From contig CM053259.1 of the NCBI GenBank assembly GCA_028583405.1, positions 16,839,594 through 16,903,593 on the forward strand: a DNA stretch of 64,000 nt, read 5' to 3'. Below the pieces are notes generated by a model. That model ran no database searches, was not told where the DNA came from, and saw only the letters and a program-made list of their open reading frames with translations. The stretch is from Pogonophryne albipinna. Lineage: Eukaryota > Chordata > Actinopteri > Perciformes > Artedidraconidae. Both the position numbers and the translations under genes were made by a program. Below are positions 13,246 to 25,018 of the stretch, in pieces (position 1 is the stretch's first letter; every line of letters begins with the position of its first letter).

Positions 13246-14405
13246 GTTAAAACTATTATTTTCTGTCTCGCTCATGAGAGTAACAGCTGGCGAAATTACA
13301 GCCTCGCCTACTGATTTCAAATGTGTGCTCTAAAATGATATTTATAAATGACTATTATCATTATTATAAGCAAGACAATAAATGGCAAAGATATGTAGAA
13401 AATAAACGTATTTAAGATACGTTTATAATAAACGTAACGTGGGAGAAAATACGTTTCTAGCTAAACGTAATTGAGAATGCAGTTTAGTTCTGTGGGAACG
13501 TAATTTTTAGGAGACAGGGTTGTACAGAAACACCACACAGATCCTCTCAGCTTTGATCAAAGCAGCACAGCAGTGCTCCTTTTCTAGTGAACACATCTGC
13601 AAAGAAATGATTCATCCCTTAAAATGTACTCCGCACCAGGCCGGCCGCTATAAAAAAGACAGAACATTTACTATCTACACATGTAGCAATCTTTTTGGAT
13701 CCAGCCTGATATTACAAGATACCTGTAACAGGAGACAGAAAGCTTTGCATTTTTATTACTCTGGGATCTGCATGCATATGTTGCACCTAGATGTGATCCA
13801 TAAACACTCATCAGTCTAAGAAAAAGATTATAAACAAAGAATGGACCAATACCTCTTTGGCCTCTACACTTTGAAAAGCAGAATCACCACACACAAACCA
13901 TGACTGAGCTGATGGTTAAAACACACACACACACAAATGTGTTTTCTTTGTGTGATAAAGTTGTTTGAAGAAAGATGTACCTTCCTGATCCACCACTGCA
14001 TTGTTTCACCTTTTTTCAGTTTTCCAGTATCCTCTGCTGTCCCATAAACCAGAAGGTCAACTGAGTTTGCTTTCAAATGGGTTGACTATGTGAATGCAAA
14101 CGCAAAGAACTGACAGGGCTTTCTGTTCTGTCTAGTTTTCTATCCACGTTAAGAGGACTAAGTTTGATTAGTTTAAAGAGGACTATGTGTGAAAACACCA
14201 TAACACTTCTCTGACAAGTGAGTCAAAGGGATGAATAGACACATGCAAACTCACATCACAACATCAACAACAGTTTAGACAAAAATACATCACAGTGCAT
14301 TAACAAACCAACAACATGTAGAAATGTTCGTTTGGTTATTTGAAGAAATAGCTCCAATCTAGACCATGATGGAAGTTAGCACCACTTCCATCATTTTAAC
14401 TTTAA

Positions 14406-14915
14406 AGGTCTCCTATTATACTCTTTTTCATCAATATATTATAAGTCTCAGATATATACAAAACATGTCTCTGAAGTGTTTGACTTGAAATACCAACAGA
14501 TTACCCATTGTAGCATCCCATAATCCCCTCTGTTTCAGCCCTGTTTCAAAAGTGCTAATTCTCTGTCTGTTACTTAAAATGAAAATAAGGAGCCACTCCC
14601 CACGTCCCTCTGAGAGATATTTAGATCAAATAAAACACAATGGTGCTCTAGGAGGAGATTCAGGTGATAAGGTGGGGGGGGGTGTTACCTTGGTTGGTTA
14701 TTTGCTAATGGTTACACAAGCCAACAAATCGTTATGACATCATAAAGTGGCCAAAATCTGATCAGCTTATTTTCAGACAGGTTTTGCTATCAATGGATCA
14801 GGACAATAAGTGAGCAAATCTTTTTTTCTGAAACTTTCAAAATGTCTTTACACAGAGGGGACACATGCTGATGTATAAAAGACATGAAAATTGGATGTTG
14901 CATAATAGGTGACCT
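14406..14915. mobile_element. TTAA-flanked MITE, 510 bp (family 2, fullest copy)
   Basis: The ends are AGGTCTCCTATTAT and, inverted, AGGTCACCTATTAT. TTAA flanks both sides (14,402-14,405 and 14,916-14,919). Two more copies lie in the opposite orientation, at about 55,915-56,071 inside exosc7 intron 1 and about 59,709-60,009 just past exosc7. Shared internal text includes ACATGTCTCTGAAGTGTTTG and GGAGCCACTCCCCACG. It is non-coding. Confidence 0.85.
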
Positions 14916-17744
14916 TTAATATCACACTTATTAAGGAATGCATTATGCCAATGGGGTCCTCACAGGTACAGTATAGTGTGTATCTGTGTCTATAGAAACA
15001 AGAAATGGCTACACACTCTCTGACAGAAACCTACACACAGCACCTACACAACATAATAGCCCTTCACGCTGACACATGGCCACCCACACAGCGGCAGTAT
15101 TAGCTCCACTCAGGTCTACTGCCCACCACGGCAACACCTGCCAAACACACGATGAGTTCCTCCGCCCGATAAATATTAGAACGTGACTGACGACTGTAAT
15201 TACTCCAACAGCGCCAGTCTCCATCAGTGCACCGCCTCTCCTCCTTCAAGGGTTTCTATTTATAAATGCTGAAGGCACTTAAAGATATTAACTTAACACA
15301 ACCTGAGAAAGGATTATTCTCTTCTGCCTAGAATGGTTAAGATATTTCAAGTCATTTTCAGTACAACAATCTTCATTTTATACATTTATTTCACCAACTC
15401 TGGTAAAAACTCTAATTTAATTCATCCAATGTGGCAGAGAAAGCCCTCTTGAGCAGGGATTAATTGAAAACAGAATACTTGTGCATGTTCACACAAAATC
15501 TACAGACAAATGTAAACAATTGCTTTCAAATTAAATTGTAGGGAGATTGAACGCTGATAGATATTTTAAAACAACTTTAGACAAAATGTAGATAATATAT
15601 GTTTTCTGGTTTGTTTACACCAAGGTCATCTCTAAACACAGGCCTTTATCTCTATCTTATTAAGCCGTGAAACACATTTTAGAAACTAACTGACAACAAG
15701 ACCCAATCTTCAAACTATAGATAGAGGCGTGTAAATGAGTAGCATAATGGCTTAATAAAAAAGAATATATACAACAATTATATCATGACTCCAGGAATCA
15801 TCCATTTCCGCTTTCAATTAGTCCATTTAAAAACGGTTCATTTGTTTTATTTGAAGAACAGAACAACCATCTCGCTTTGATTGGCCACATCCTGTGGTGG
15901 ATCAACATGCATGAAGCTAAATATGATCCATAAACACTATGGCTTTGTTCAAAAGAGCTACATTTCCAGGATGTGTCAGACAGCATTCCCCCTCTGCCTC
16001 TCACTTTGACTTGGATCTCTCCTTGAAAGCAAGACCTTCCACTTCAGGCACTTTGAAATTGAAAAAGGTACCATCACCCCAAAGAACAAACAGCTTCTTT
16101 AACATACCTCAGCTTACACCCCGCTCAGAACACTCTGCACATCTTATGAATTGTGTTAGTGTTCAAGAGTTTGTGTGAGCAGAGGTATTATTCCTGTGGG
16201 TAAATCAAGATGCAGTTCATTGTATCTCTGCCTGTCAGCTTAATGTGAGAGCAGGGAGCAGCCATTCTTTCTCTCCACCTCCGCCTCCCTACCTCACCCC
16301 TCTCTCACATATACACTGGCTTCCAGCCCAGCTCATACAAACTACAGTCTCAGCTTCCTTCATCTCTGCAGCACTGCAACATCAACAATGGGAGAGTTAT
16401 TTTTGTGTGCCTAATGGTGAAAAATAACAAATTTCATTATCAAATCTGACGACAGCTGCAGAACAGATATTTTTGCATAATTCATGTCGATTGTACAGAA
16501 GTTGAGCAGCTTACAGGAACTTCACTAGAAAACTCTTTACCTCAGAGAGATGTTTTATTTTTGGCTCACAAGAACAACAACTGTAGGCTTTGGTATTTTA
16601 TATAATTAAACTCAACGTTTTTAATAGAAACTCTCATATTGTCTGGTGCACCCTAAATGCTACATGAAGTACAGTGCTGTTGCTTAGATATTCGGCTCTT
16701 CATAATGAGAGCAACTGCAGTAATTCAGAAAACAAGAAATATGTTTATTTAATAGAAACAATATCAAACATGTGTCGTATTAAACCCAGAGATGCCTTCG
16801 AAGATGTGTCAGGCTAAATGTCTGCCTACATTCAATATAACAGCACTAAAATTAAGCCTATTTTTAGGAATCTTATAACTAGAGCTAAAAGCTTATAACT
16901 AGAGCTAAAATGAGTCGTCAATAAAAGCAATACAGAAACACTATTTTGATCATCTTCTAGCTGGAAAATTACAATATCTGATGGAGAAATAGTCTCTTAT
17001 TTAGCAGCATACTGCCAATCCATACACTGATACCAACATGTTTGTGTCAACATTGACAAATGATTGGTCTAGATTTATTTGAATAATCATTTGATAAAAA
17101 ACTCTAAATATTCTCTGATCCCAGCAGCCCAAATGTGAATAATTACTGCCTTTACTGGATATTGTTGTAAATTAAATACCTTTGGGTTGTTTAATTACAA
17201 GATGTCGGGGCATCTGTTGCTGTTTGCTGAAGTTTTTTAGAAAATAGAATCATTAAACATTCAATAAGGAAAATAATCTTTCGTGTCATCGGAATACTGG
17301 GATCTGCATAACTGGAAAGTGTGTCTGATGTCTGTGGCACCATAACATTAGAAAAAATGCATTACAACAATTTCAATTTTCACTATCAATGAATCTTCTG
17401 ATATTGCTTCAAGACTTCTAAATTGGACGTCTCCAGATTTTTTATTTTGTCTGAGAAACAGTTCAAACCCCTGTGCATTTTTAGGAAATGGTTTACCAAC
17501 AAAAAAGTTGTCATTTCAGCTCCAAACACAACAACAACAACAACCCTAAATCCAGCCTCAGAAATGACTGTAGAGTTGGGTCAACGCACCTTGTCAACCA
17601 ACGCTAGGATATAATTCAGGATTTGTAGCTCAGTTAGATACGATATACAGCCCATAATCTGAATGTTTTAACATATTAGTCAGTAACGTAGTCCATTAGC
17701 AGGCCTACAAGTCATGTGTGCAGGCGGGTTTTAAACCCACTCAC

Positions 17745-17778
17745 CTCCTCCCCCTCCTCCTCCTCCTCCTCCCCCCTT
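17745..17778. repeat. CTC-rich simple repeat
   Basis: A run of CTC triplets interrupted by C-tracts lies about 90 bp inside intron 1 from the osbpl10 exon 1 donor. It is purine-rich on the transcribed (minus) strand, near the first 5' splice site. Confidence 0.7.
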
Positions 17779-17869
17779 CTCACAGTGACGTGGAGGTAAA
17801 AGTGCAACGTGGACGGGGCAAATAACAACACTCTTGACACCTGAAGTTCTCTTTCATCCGTGCCCTTAC

Positions 17870-18120
17870 CTGTTCTGCCAGCCCTGGATCAGGTTGGTGT
17901 ATTTGCTCAGCACTCCTTCCAGCTGCCTCTTGCGGGGCTGCTGCAGATTCATGCTGTTCCCCAGCACCGCTCCAGCCGGGCCGCCCAGGGAGCTGCAGCC
18001 CGGGCTGTGAGACCCGCTCCTCCCGGGCTTCCTCGTCGATGAAGAGTTCCCGCGGTCCGACGAGGAAGAGTTGGGTTTGTTGGGAACGGGTTGCGGACTG
18101 CAGAGCGTCTTGTTGTCCAT
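17870..18120 (-). CDS. osbpl10: osbpl10 coding exon 1 (N-terminus)
   Basis: This exon encodes the start of an OSBP-related lipid-transfer protein: about 60 residues of Ser/Pro/Gly-rich, presumably disordered sequence, then EGVLSKYTNLIQGWQNR, the first strand of the PH domain. The ATG at 18,118-18,120 has a purine at -3 and G at +4. The exon ends at a GTAAGG donor (17,869), splitting an Arg codon that exon 2 completes. Human OSBPL10 likewise has a low-complexity Ser/Gly-rich head before the same motif (from memory). The GC-rich surroundings suggest a CpG-type promoter just upstream (18,121 to about 18,460). The transcript runs leftwards and divergently from tmem42, 20 kb away. Confidence 0.88.
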
Positions 18121-19471
18121 CCTGGCGACGGGACGGCGGAGAGCAGGAGGAAGAGAGGGGAGGAGGGGACAAGGATGGACCAGCAGCAGCAGCAGCAGGG
18201 AAGATTTCAGCAGAGCATAAGTGGCTAACAGGGGGATTTGTGTCCGCTGAACTAAAGCAGAGGCAGTGGGTATGCTTTAACTGAGCTGCGTCGGTGGTGT
18301 AAGCGTCCCTTGGTGCGTGAGAAAGCGGACATATTCCCCGGTGGTATGTGTGTCCTCTGCAGTGCGTGGCTGTGTGGCACTGTGTGCTCCTCCAGCGTTT
18401 TCCTGGTAGGCAGGGACAGCAGAGGCAGACACTCCCCCTCCACTCTAGAGCGGCCCCCGGATATTACAATGCAATCATTACACACATCATCATACCGAAA
18501 AAAGTAACCCCCTACCCGTCAAAAAATAAAAAATGCTGCAAACTCCAGCAGGAAAACCCGGAGATGAGTCATGATGTAAGGCTCATACAAACCGAGACTT
18601 TCTTATATATTTTCAAGGGCATTACCCCCAAAAAGCTAAAAATATCCAAATGCTGTCTCCTGTTGGCCTATATGTATCTAGCAATTGATTATCATACAAG
18701 TATTAATGAAAAATAGAAACGCTAGTCTTACTGCTACACTGTGGTATTATTAGTAGCCAAGACTCATTTTTAAACACTGTTTAATTATATGTCTTTATCA
18801 TATATAAACGCAATATATGTTTTCCTTCAAAGTAAGAATGAAGAGATATATAATTTTTCCCAGCTCTGAGTCCAATCTAATAGCCTAACACTAATAACTA
18901 GGCTTTCAATAAAGTTATGTTTCCAGCCTGGGTTGTCTGTTTGGTTTACAATAAAACAACTTGCCTGATTAACATGATACTTGAAGCGAATAACGTACCA
19001 AGAAAACACCCAATACATTTAGGAGCTGACCACTGACAATGCTCAGTTGCTGGTGTTTGTGAGTTTTTATGATGAGGCAAAGGGGGAGTTTGTTGAAGAT
19101 GTGTTGGCCCTGACAAACCTCAGTGGACACACATTTATAAAGCAATAATGGGAATGCTGAATGAAAGAGGGTGCAGCTGCCTTTATTCATAACTGCAGCT
19201 CTTACACTGCGACTCTGAGGGATCAAGCACAGACACAATAACAATGAAAACTGCTTCATACGGATACTTTTTGTTTTTGCAACCTCGTGTTAAGAATCTT
19301 GTTGCAATTGTTTAAAAGTTTGAATGACCGTAATAAACGGACCTTTGTCTTATTGAAACATTTATTTTGGACCTTTAAGATTTGTATTTGAGTACCCCTG
19401 GTTTAGAGTTTATTTGGCATCCTTGCTGAGAGTTGGATAAGAAGACCAATACAATGCTCAGTTATGTACAG
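18121..19471. other. osbpl10 5' flank
   Basis: The first 340 bases are GC-rich with several CpGs and purine-rich tracts, and probably include the 5' UTR and promoter of osbpl10. No TATA box is evident. From about 18,490 the sequence becomes AT-rich and shows no gene. Short open frames here have no recognisable domain. Confidence 0.45.
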
Positions 19472-20732
19472 CAGGGGTAGACATTAAGGGTAAAATGCCA
19501 CTGGCCCTCTGGGCAGGTGGACCTGTATTATCACTGGCCCCACCATTGTAACCACTGGCCCGGAGCATTCGTCCAAAACATCGACTAATAATGAAGAAAA
19601 TGAACACATTTGTTGCAATAGTAATTTATGCACTAACTACATTACTACTTTTAATACAACATTTGAATCATCAGTTCTTCCTCATTTTCCTCAATTGTTC
19701 ATATTTGGTTTATTAAAATAATGATATTGTGGTCATTGTTAAAAAATGTCTGCTATTATTATGAGTATTATTATTTGTATAATGCGCTTTCTGCCTTCCT
19801 GTCATTAGGAGTTAGACATGTAATGGCTATGTAATTGATTTGATTAGAACCTTCATTATCCTAAACTGCTGGGACATTTCCCTATAGCCAATACCTTTAT
19901 ATGTTCTACTCTTCACTTACTTGTCAGCATAGGTCGGCATTGATGTACAGAGCCGACAGAAGACCTTGTTTATATTGCCATCATATTGAGAGGTGCAGCC
20001 AGTGACGCGTCCTAAAACCCGGAAGTAAGCTGCTGGTTCCCTCGACAAAAAGCAATGGGATTTCTCCACAGGGTTTTGGAAAATAGCTGGAAATAAGGTC
20101 TGTGGAAAACAAACCTGTTTGATAAATGCACGTTTTGTTCAGCCGGATAATCTCCACATGTCTACCCTACTTTTATAATTTTCGAATCATAAATCTAATC
20201 GATAGATTATAAAAAGGGTTTTAGGACTCGTCACTGCACCACTAGAAGTCATCTCCATCGATCAAGCTGGCTGAAACTTTCTCTCCCTCTTCTTCTCATG
20301 CTCCCTGTCACTCTCCTTTAACTCCTCCGGTGACTTTCTTTTATTTGAAGATTGAAGTTTTTTGCCCGGCTCTTGGCCGGTTACCGCTGGTATTAAAAAC
20401 ATTTTGGCGAATGGTTAGGTGGTGCGATAGTCTGTAGTGAAGGAGCGCGCTCCCGCTCACGGGAGCCTGCTCGCGCTGCGCTCCGCAGCAAACAGCTGTT
20501 TGCTTTTCACCCAACAACGACAACCGACTCACGAAACGCTATGTTGTAGCGTTAATAAACGAAACAATTTAACAACATTGCTAGTCAAAATACCAATACC
20601 ACAGGACAATATATATTTTTTAAAGCAATATTTTTAGTGGCCCGAGCGGGCAAGTGGAAAGTACGTTATGCTGGCCCGGGGTGTCTAAATAGTGCTTCCG
20701 GGCCAGCGGGCCATTTATAATGTCGAGCCCTG
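19472..20732. mobile_element. hAT-like relic, about 1.26 kb
   Basis: The left end is CAGGGGTAGACATTA and the right end is the inverted form of CAGGGCTCGACATTA, giving imperfect terminal repeats. Both ends also carry GGCCC-rich subterminal motifs (ACTGGCCCTCTGGGC on the left, GGGCCAGCGGGCC on the right). TACAG abuts both ends, but a clean 8-bp duplication is not visible. No transposase frame survives. The class call rests on the CAGGG ends. Confidence 0.55.
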
Positions 20733-21655
<923 letters not shown>

Positions 21656-22054
21656 TGACAAATATTTGATTTCTCTGCTTGCTGGCTCTTTATATAATGG
21701 GCTGAAAGAGGAAGTCATGCATATTCATGAAGGCAGCTAGAGGGTGCTGCAGGGATGACGTGTAACAGTGTACCCGCTGGCCAACCAGGAAATTAGTGTT
21801 GCACAGGTTCCCTAGACAAAAAAAAAGGGATTTTCTATTGGATTCTGGATTACTGCTGAAAAGAAAGTTGGTTCAATATGTGTGATAAATATCAAATATT
21901 TGGAGGCACAGGATAGTAACTAAATTCACAAAAAGTCACCCCAAAAACAACTATCTTACAAAGTGGTCTTTTACTGTTCTCTGAATGAGAATGCAATAAC
22001 AGATAGCAGTGTGTAAGGGTATTTTTCTTATTTTTGTCTCTACTATAGTGTTAA

Positions 22055-22186
22055 TGTTACACCGCTCAGACCGCAAGGGTATTATAGGTGTAGAAAACGT
22101 TCATTTATTAAATTCCACAAGGCACATGTGCAAGATGTCAGCATCTCTAAACGATCTCCAAGCACAACACACAGACACACGCTACA
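22055..22186 (-). repeat. 3' LTR of the gypsy element, internally deleted
   Basis: It starts TGTTACACC and ends GCTACA on the plus strand, like the partner LTR, but is only 132 bp. The first 127 bases align with 31,105-31,231 with four substitutions. The next roughly 105 bases of the partner are absent, and the last six or seven bases match again, so one deletion explains the size difference. Confidence 0.85.
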
Positions 22187-22198
22187 TTCCTCCCCTGC
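22187..22198 (-). other. polypurine tract
   Basis: The minus strand reads GCAGGGGAGGAA directly before the 3' LTR. That is the expected place and composition for the primer of plus-strand synthesis in an LTR retrotransposon. Confidence 0.7.
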
Positions 22199-22204
22199 AA
22201 ACTA

Positions 22205-23271
22205 AATGCATTACATGACATCAACATGTTGCGATGGAGGATCCTATTTCTTCCTGTTCCACGTTCTGGCTTTACCTCATAGACAGGGCTGCTTTCTCCT
22301 TTCCGAGAGACTACAATGTGTATCTTATCTTCCCAGTATGAGCGTAACTTTCCGGGTCCACCACGCTCAGACATATTCCTCACAAGGACCCTGTCGCCTG
22401 GTGAAAGCACTGCACTTTGCCTTTTTTTATCATAGCTTTTTTTCCCCTCTTGCTGTAGTCTTTTGAATATTTTTGGATGCAATGTCATAAGCCTCTTTCA
22501 TTTGTTGCTGCCATTTTTGAGCATACTCATGATGTGAATTACATCCTTCCCCAAGATTTATCTCAAAGATTAAATCAATTGGCAGACAGGGCTTTCTCCA
22601 AAAAGCAGATAGAATGGGGAATAACCAGTTGCTTCACTGGTTGTACATTTGTAAGCATGTACCACTTTAGTTACATAGTCACTCCAGTTTCCCTTTTTCT
22701 CTTCATCCAAAGTCCGCAGCATTGAAAGCAAAGTTTGGTTAAATCTTTCTGCCGGGTTCCCCTGTGGGTGGTAAGGAGTTGTTTTTGAATTTTTGATTCC
22801 TGAGTACTTCTGCAGTTGTCTGAAAAGCTGGTTCTCAAATTCTCTACCCTGATCATGATGTATTTTAGCAGGAAAACCACATTTCAATGCAAAATCATTA
22901 AAGATTTTTCTCAGCTGCAGTTTTACCTGATTTGTTTCGGGTTGGATACGCCTGGGCAAATTTAGTGAAGTTATCAATTATCACTCAAATATATTCATAC
23001 CCTCCCCTGCTTTTTTCAAGGTGAAGGTAATCTATGGATACCATTTCAAATGGTGCTGTTGCAGGTACATGACACATAGGGGCTCTGACATGCACTGTAG
23101 GTTTTGGATGTTACATTTGCACACCTGAGTGATGAAAAACTCAATGTCTTTCTGCATCCCAGGCCAATAAAACGTGTCTCGTGCAAGGTGTAAAACTCGT
23201 TCCACCCCCAAATGACCCATTTCACACTGAAGGTACCTGAACACCAGTCCTCTGTACTGCTCTGGAAGCAC
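22205..23271 (-). pseudogene. gypsy integrase, broken
   Basis: Three integrase parts can be read in order on the minus strand. First comes an HHCC zinc-binding region (about 23,271-23,100; HLGVERVLHLARDTFYWPG, then a Cys-X2-Cys). The catalytic core follows, with its first Asp near 22,970, the second in [10 protein letters not shown] near 22,850 and the Glu in GNPAERFNQ near 22,745. Last is a C-terminal basic domain (about 22,488-22,205). Reading frames change between the zinc domain and the core, and again inside the core near 22,900 at a run of A, so no single open frame remains. The acidic triad positions are still present. Confidence 0.85.
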
Positions 23272-23968
23272 GATTTACGTACATGTTGCAGTTTTGCGTT
23301 TCAACACACCCTCTTCTGAAACAAATAGTCTTTTCCATTCATGTAACAGTTGCTTAACTTGTGCTGTTTCCATGTTCATGAGCTTCCTGTCTGGTCTGTC
23401 TCCCAACTTCTTCTGGTTGAGTACACGGGATATGGCAGGATCTTGAGACTGGGCCTGCAGTAACTCCTGCTGCGATATTTTAATGTCAGGCAGTTACCTC
23501 CTGAATATGTGGGCTGCAGGTTATAGCTGAGATCCAGTCCACCTCACACGGTTTTTGTGTCTCAGCTGCGTTTAGTATTGCACATAACACTTCAGGAGAG
23601 CATTGCTCTGTGCACTCCCTCATGTAGAAGTCCATACTCGCAGGTATGCAGGACAAGAAGTCTGCGTATGTGTTGCTTTTTCCTGGGCGGTATTTCAAAG
23701 TTATGTTGAAGTCAGCCAGCTCAGACACCCAGCGATGTCCAGTTGCGTTCAGTTTAGCTGTGCTCAGGACATAAGTGACAGGATTGTTATCACTGTATAC
23801 TGTAACAGAAGGAGCATAAAACAAATAATCTCTAAATCTGTCTGTTACAGCTAGGGTTGGGAACCAAAACTCGGTTCCAGATGAGAACCGATAAGAAAAT
23901 GCCGGGTACCCATAGAAAATACACAATTTCGGTTCTGCTTAACGGTTCCTAAACGCGGTAGGCCCTGT

Positions 23969-24004
23969 ATTCCACCGGGTCCGTCTGCGCCGACCCGGTG
24001 GAAT
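23969..24004. repeat. perfect palindrome, 13-bp stem, 10-nt loop
   Basis: The arm ATTCCACCGGGTC (23,969-23,981) is followed after ten bases by its exact reverse complement (23,992-24,004). It lies inside the 717-bp hAT copy, just before the segment related to the second hAT family. Confidence 0.95.
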
Positions 24005-24225
24005 CAGCGGCGGACTGGCCATCTGTGTGTTCTGGAGAATCACAGAACGGCCGGTCGTCAGCGAGCTGTTGACGGCCGGCTCGGTTCGCTGACGGCAGGC
24101 ACCGCCCTTCATTTTTTTAAACGCCATCATGTAAGTTGTGCTGACAGGCGACAGAAGTCCACAGGCTCCCCCCGCCCTCCCGCCCGTAGACAGTTCACGA
24201 GCTCAGTCACTTCATAACACCAAAG

Positions 24226-24316
24226 ATGGATCGTGGTAAACGCTCTAAAGTGATGCTCCACTACACTAAAAAAGAAAAAGACAAGGCACAGTGTAATGCC
24301 TGTGGCAAGTTAATAG
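24226..24316 (+). pseudogene. BED zinc-finger fragment of a hAT transposase
   Basis: From the ATG at 24,226 the frame reads MDRGKRSKVMLHYTKKEK and then KAQCNACGKLIA. This is the N-terminal part of a BED-type zinc finger (aromatic/hydrophobic strand, then Cys-X2-Cys-Gly-Lys) as found at the start of many hAT transposases. The expected downstream His pair is missing because the sequence turns back on itself at 24,317 (palindrome 24,296-24,330). The residues after that point are not from a transposase. Confidence 0.7.
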
Positions 24317-24330
24317 CTTGCCACAGGCAT
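24296..24330. repeat. perfect palindrome, 14-bp stem, 7-nt loop
   Basis: The arm ATGCCTGTGGCAAG (24,296-24,309), loop TTAATAG and exact reverse complement (24,317-24,330) lie at the point where the BED-finger coding fragment breaks. The second arm appears to be a snap-back copy of the coding strand. Confidence 0.95.
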
Positions 24331-24695
24331 AGCTCAGTTAAAATAAAGCACAGCTATTGTGCAATACATTTGTATTATATGTATATCTTTTATTTTAAAA
24401 AATGTCAGTTAAAGCTTAAAAGAATAAAGATATTTTTGTTATCTAAACGTTTGACCTCTTTCTTTTACAATTTTGGAATCGAAACGGGGAATCGATAAGA
24501 ACCGGAATCGATAAGCAGAACCGGAATCGGAATCGGCATCGATACATTTCAAACGATACCCATCCCTAGTTACAGCCCACTTCAGTGCTAAAAACTCCAG
24601 TTTCCCTGAATGCAATCGATAGTTTTTTTCTGCTGGTGTCAATGTTCGTGAGCCATAGCCTATAACTCTTAGTTTGCCTTCCTGTCTCTGATATA

Positions 24696-24965
24696 CATTG
24701 AACAAAAATATAAATGCAACACTTTTGTTTTTGCTCCCATTTTTCATGAGATGAACTCAAAGATCTAAAACATTTTCTATATACACAAAATAACCATTTC
24801 TCTCAAATATTGTTCACAAATCTGAAAAAATCTGTGATAGTGAGCACTTCTCCTTTGCCGAGATAATCCATCCCACCTCACAGGTGTGGCATATCAAGAT
24901 GCTGATTAGACAGCATGATTATTGCACAGGTGTGCCTTAGGCTGGCCACAATAAAAGGCCACTCT
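24696..24965. repeat. Tc1 terminal inverted repeat, left
   Basis: 270 bp beginning CATTGAACAAAAATATAAA and ending GGCCACTCT. It is near-identical in reverse complement to 26,049-26,318. Within it, CACAGGTGTGGCA and CACAGGTGTGCC recur about 60 bp apart, possible internal transposase-binding repeats. Confidence 0.93.
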
Positions 24966-25018
24966 GAAACGTGCAGTTTTGCTTTATTGGGGGGGGTCTG
25001 GGGGGGTCCGAAAACCAG

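Larger units (their letters stand above)
10218..13522. mobile_element. foldback DNA element with 390-bp inverted arms and THAP fragments
   Basis: The left arm (10,218-10,607) and right arm (13,133-13,522) are inverted copies, each 390 bp with no indels. I count about eight differences, roughly 98% identity. The ends begin CAACCCTGTCTCC, and the 7-bp direct repeat TACAGAA flanks the element (10,211-10,217 and 13,523-13,529). Both arms carry the same fragment of a THAP-domain gene. A second 25-bp inverted match (10,625-10,649 with 12,631-12,655) shows that the left arm has lost about 460 bp that the right arm still has. The middle has no transposase that I recognise. THAP domains occur in P-element and Kolobok transposases. 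The 7-bp duplication fits neither exactly (8 bp and TTAA), so the superfamily is open. Confidence 0.85.
6560..17869 (-). other. osbpl10: osbpl10 intron 1 (11.3 kb)
   Basis: This interval is bounded by the exon 1 donor (GTAAGG at 17,869) and the exon 2 acceptor (CAG ending at 6,560). It contains the foldback element at 10,218-13,522, a TTAA MITE at 14,406-14,915, and a CT-rich tract close to exon 1. Otherwise it is AT-rich sequence with no supported coding exon. Short open frames in it lack recognisable domains. Confidence 0.8.
23852..24568. mobile_element. hAT element nested in gypsy RNase H, 717 bp
   Basis: The exact 8-bp direct repeat GTTACAGC flanks the element (23,844-23,851 and 24,569-24,576), the hAT signature. 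The ends are TAGGGTTGGG and inverted TAGGGATGGG. Inside are a BED-type zinc-finger fragment, two perfect short palindromes (23,969-24,004 and 24,296-24,330), and about 100 bp related to the end of the other hAT at 28,639-29,854 (GGACTGGCCATCTG, then CACAGAACGGCCGGTCGTCA). It is clearly a non-autonomous, rearranged copy. Confidence 0.88.
23486..24693 (-). pseudogene. gypsy RNase H region, split by a hAT insertion
   Basis: The minus strand carries a gypsy-type RNase H domain in two pieces. The piece at 24,693-24,577 begins beside the Tc1 insertion and contains a GYGSRTLTPAEKNY motif. The piece at 23,843-23,486 contains YSDNNPVTYVL, a GHRWVSELADF motif and YRPGKSNTYADFLS. The hAT at 23,852-24,568 separates them, with its 8-bp duplication GTTACAGC on each side. 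The domain is typical in order, following RT and preceding integrase. Confidence 0.85.

Noticed and set aside
16871..16908. Tandem duplication of a roughly 19-bp string (CTTATAACTAGAGCTAAAA)
   Set aside because: It is only two units in AT-rich intron sequence, an ordinary replication-slippage product.
17622..17660. tRNA-like start (TAGCTCAGTTAGAT) suggesting a tRNA or SINE
   Set aside because: No B-box or cloverleaf pairing follows at the required distance.
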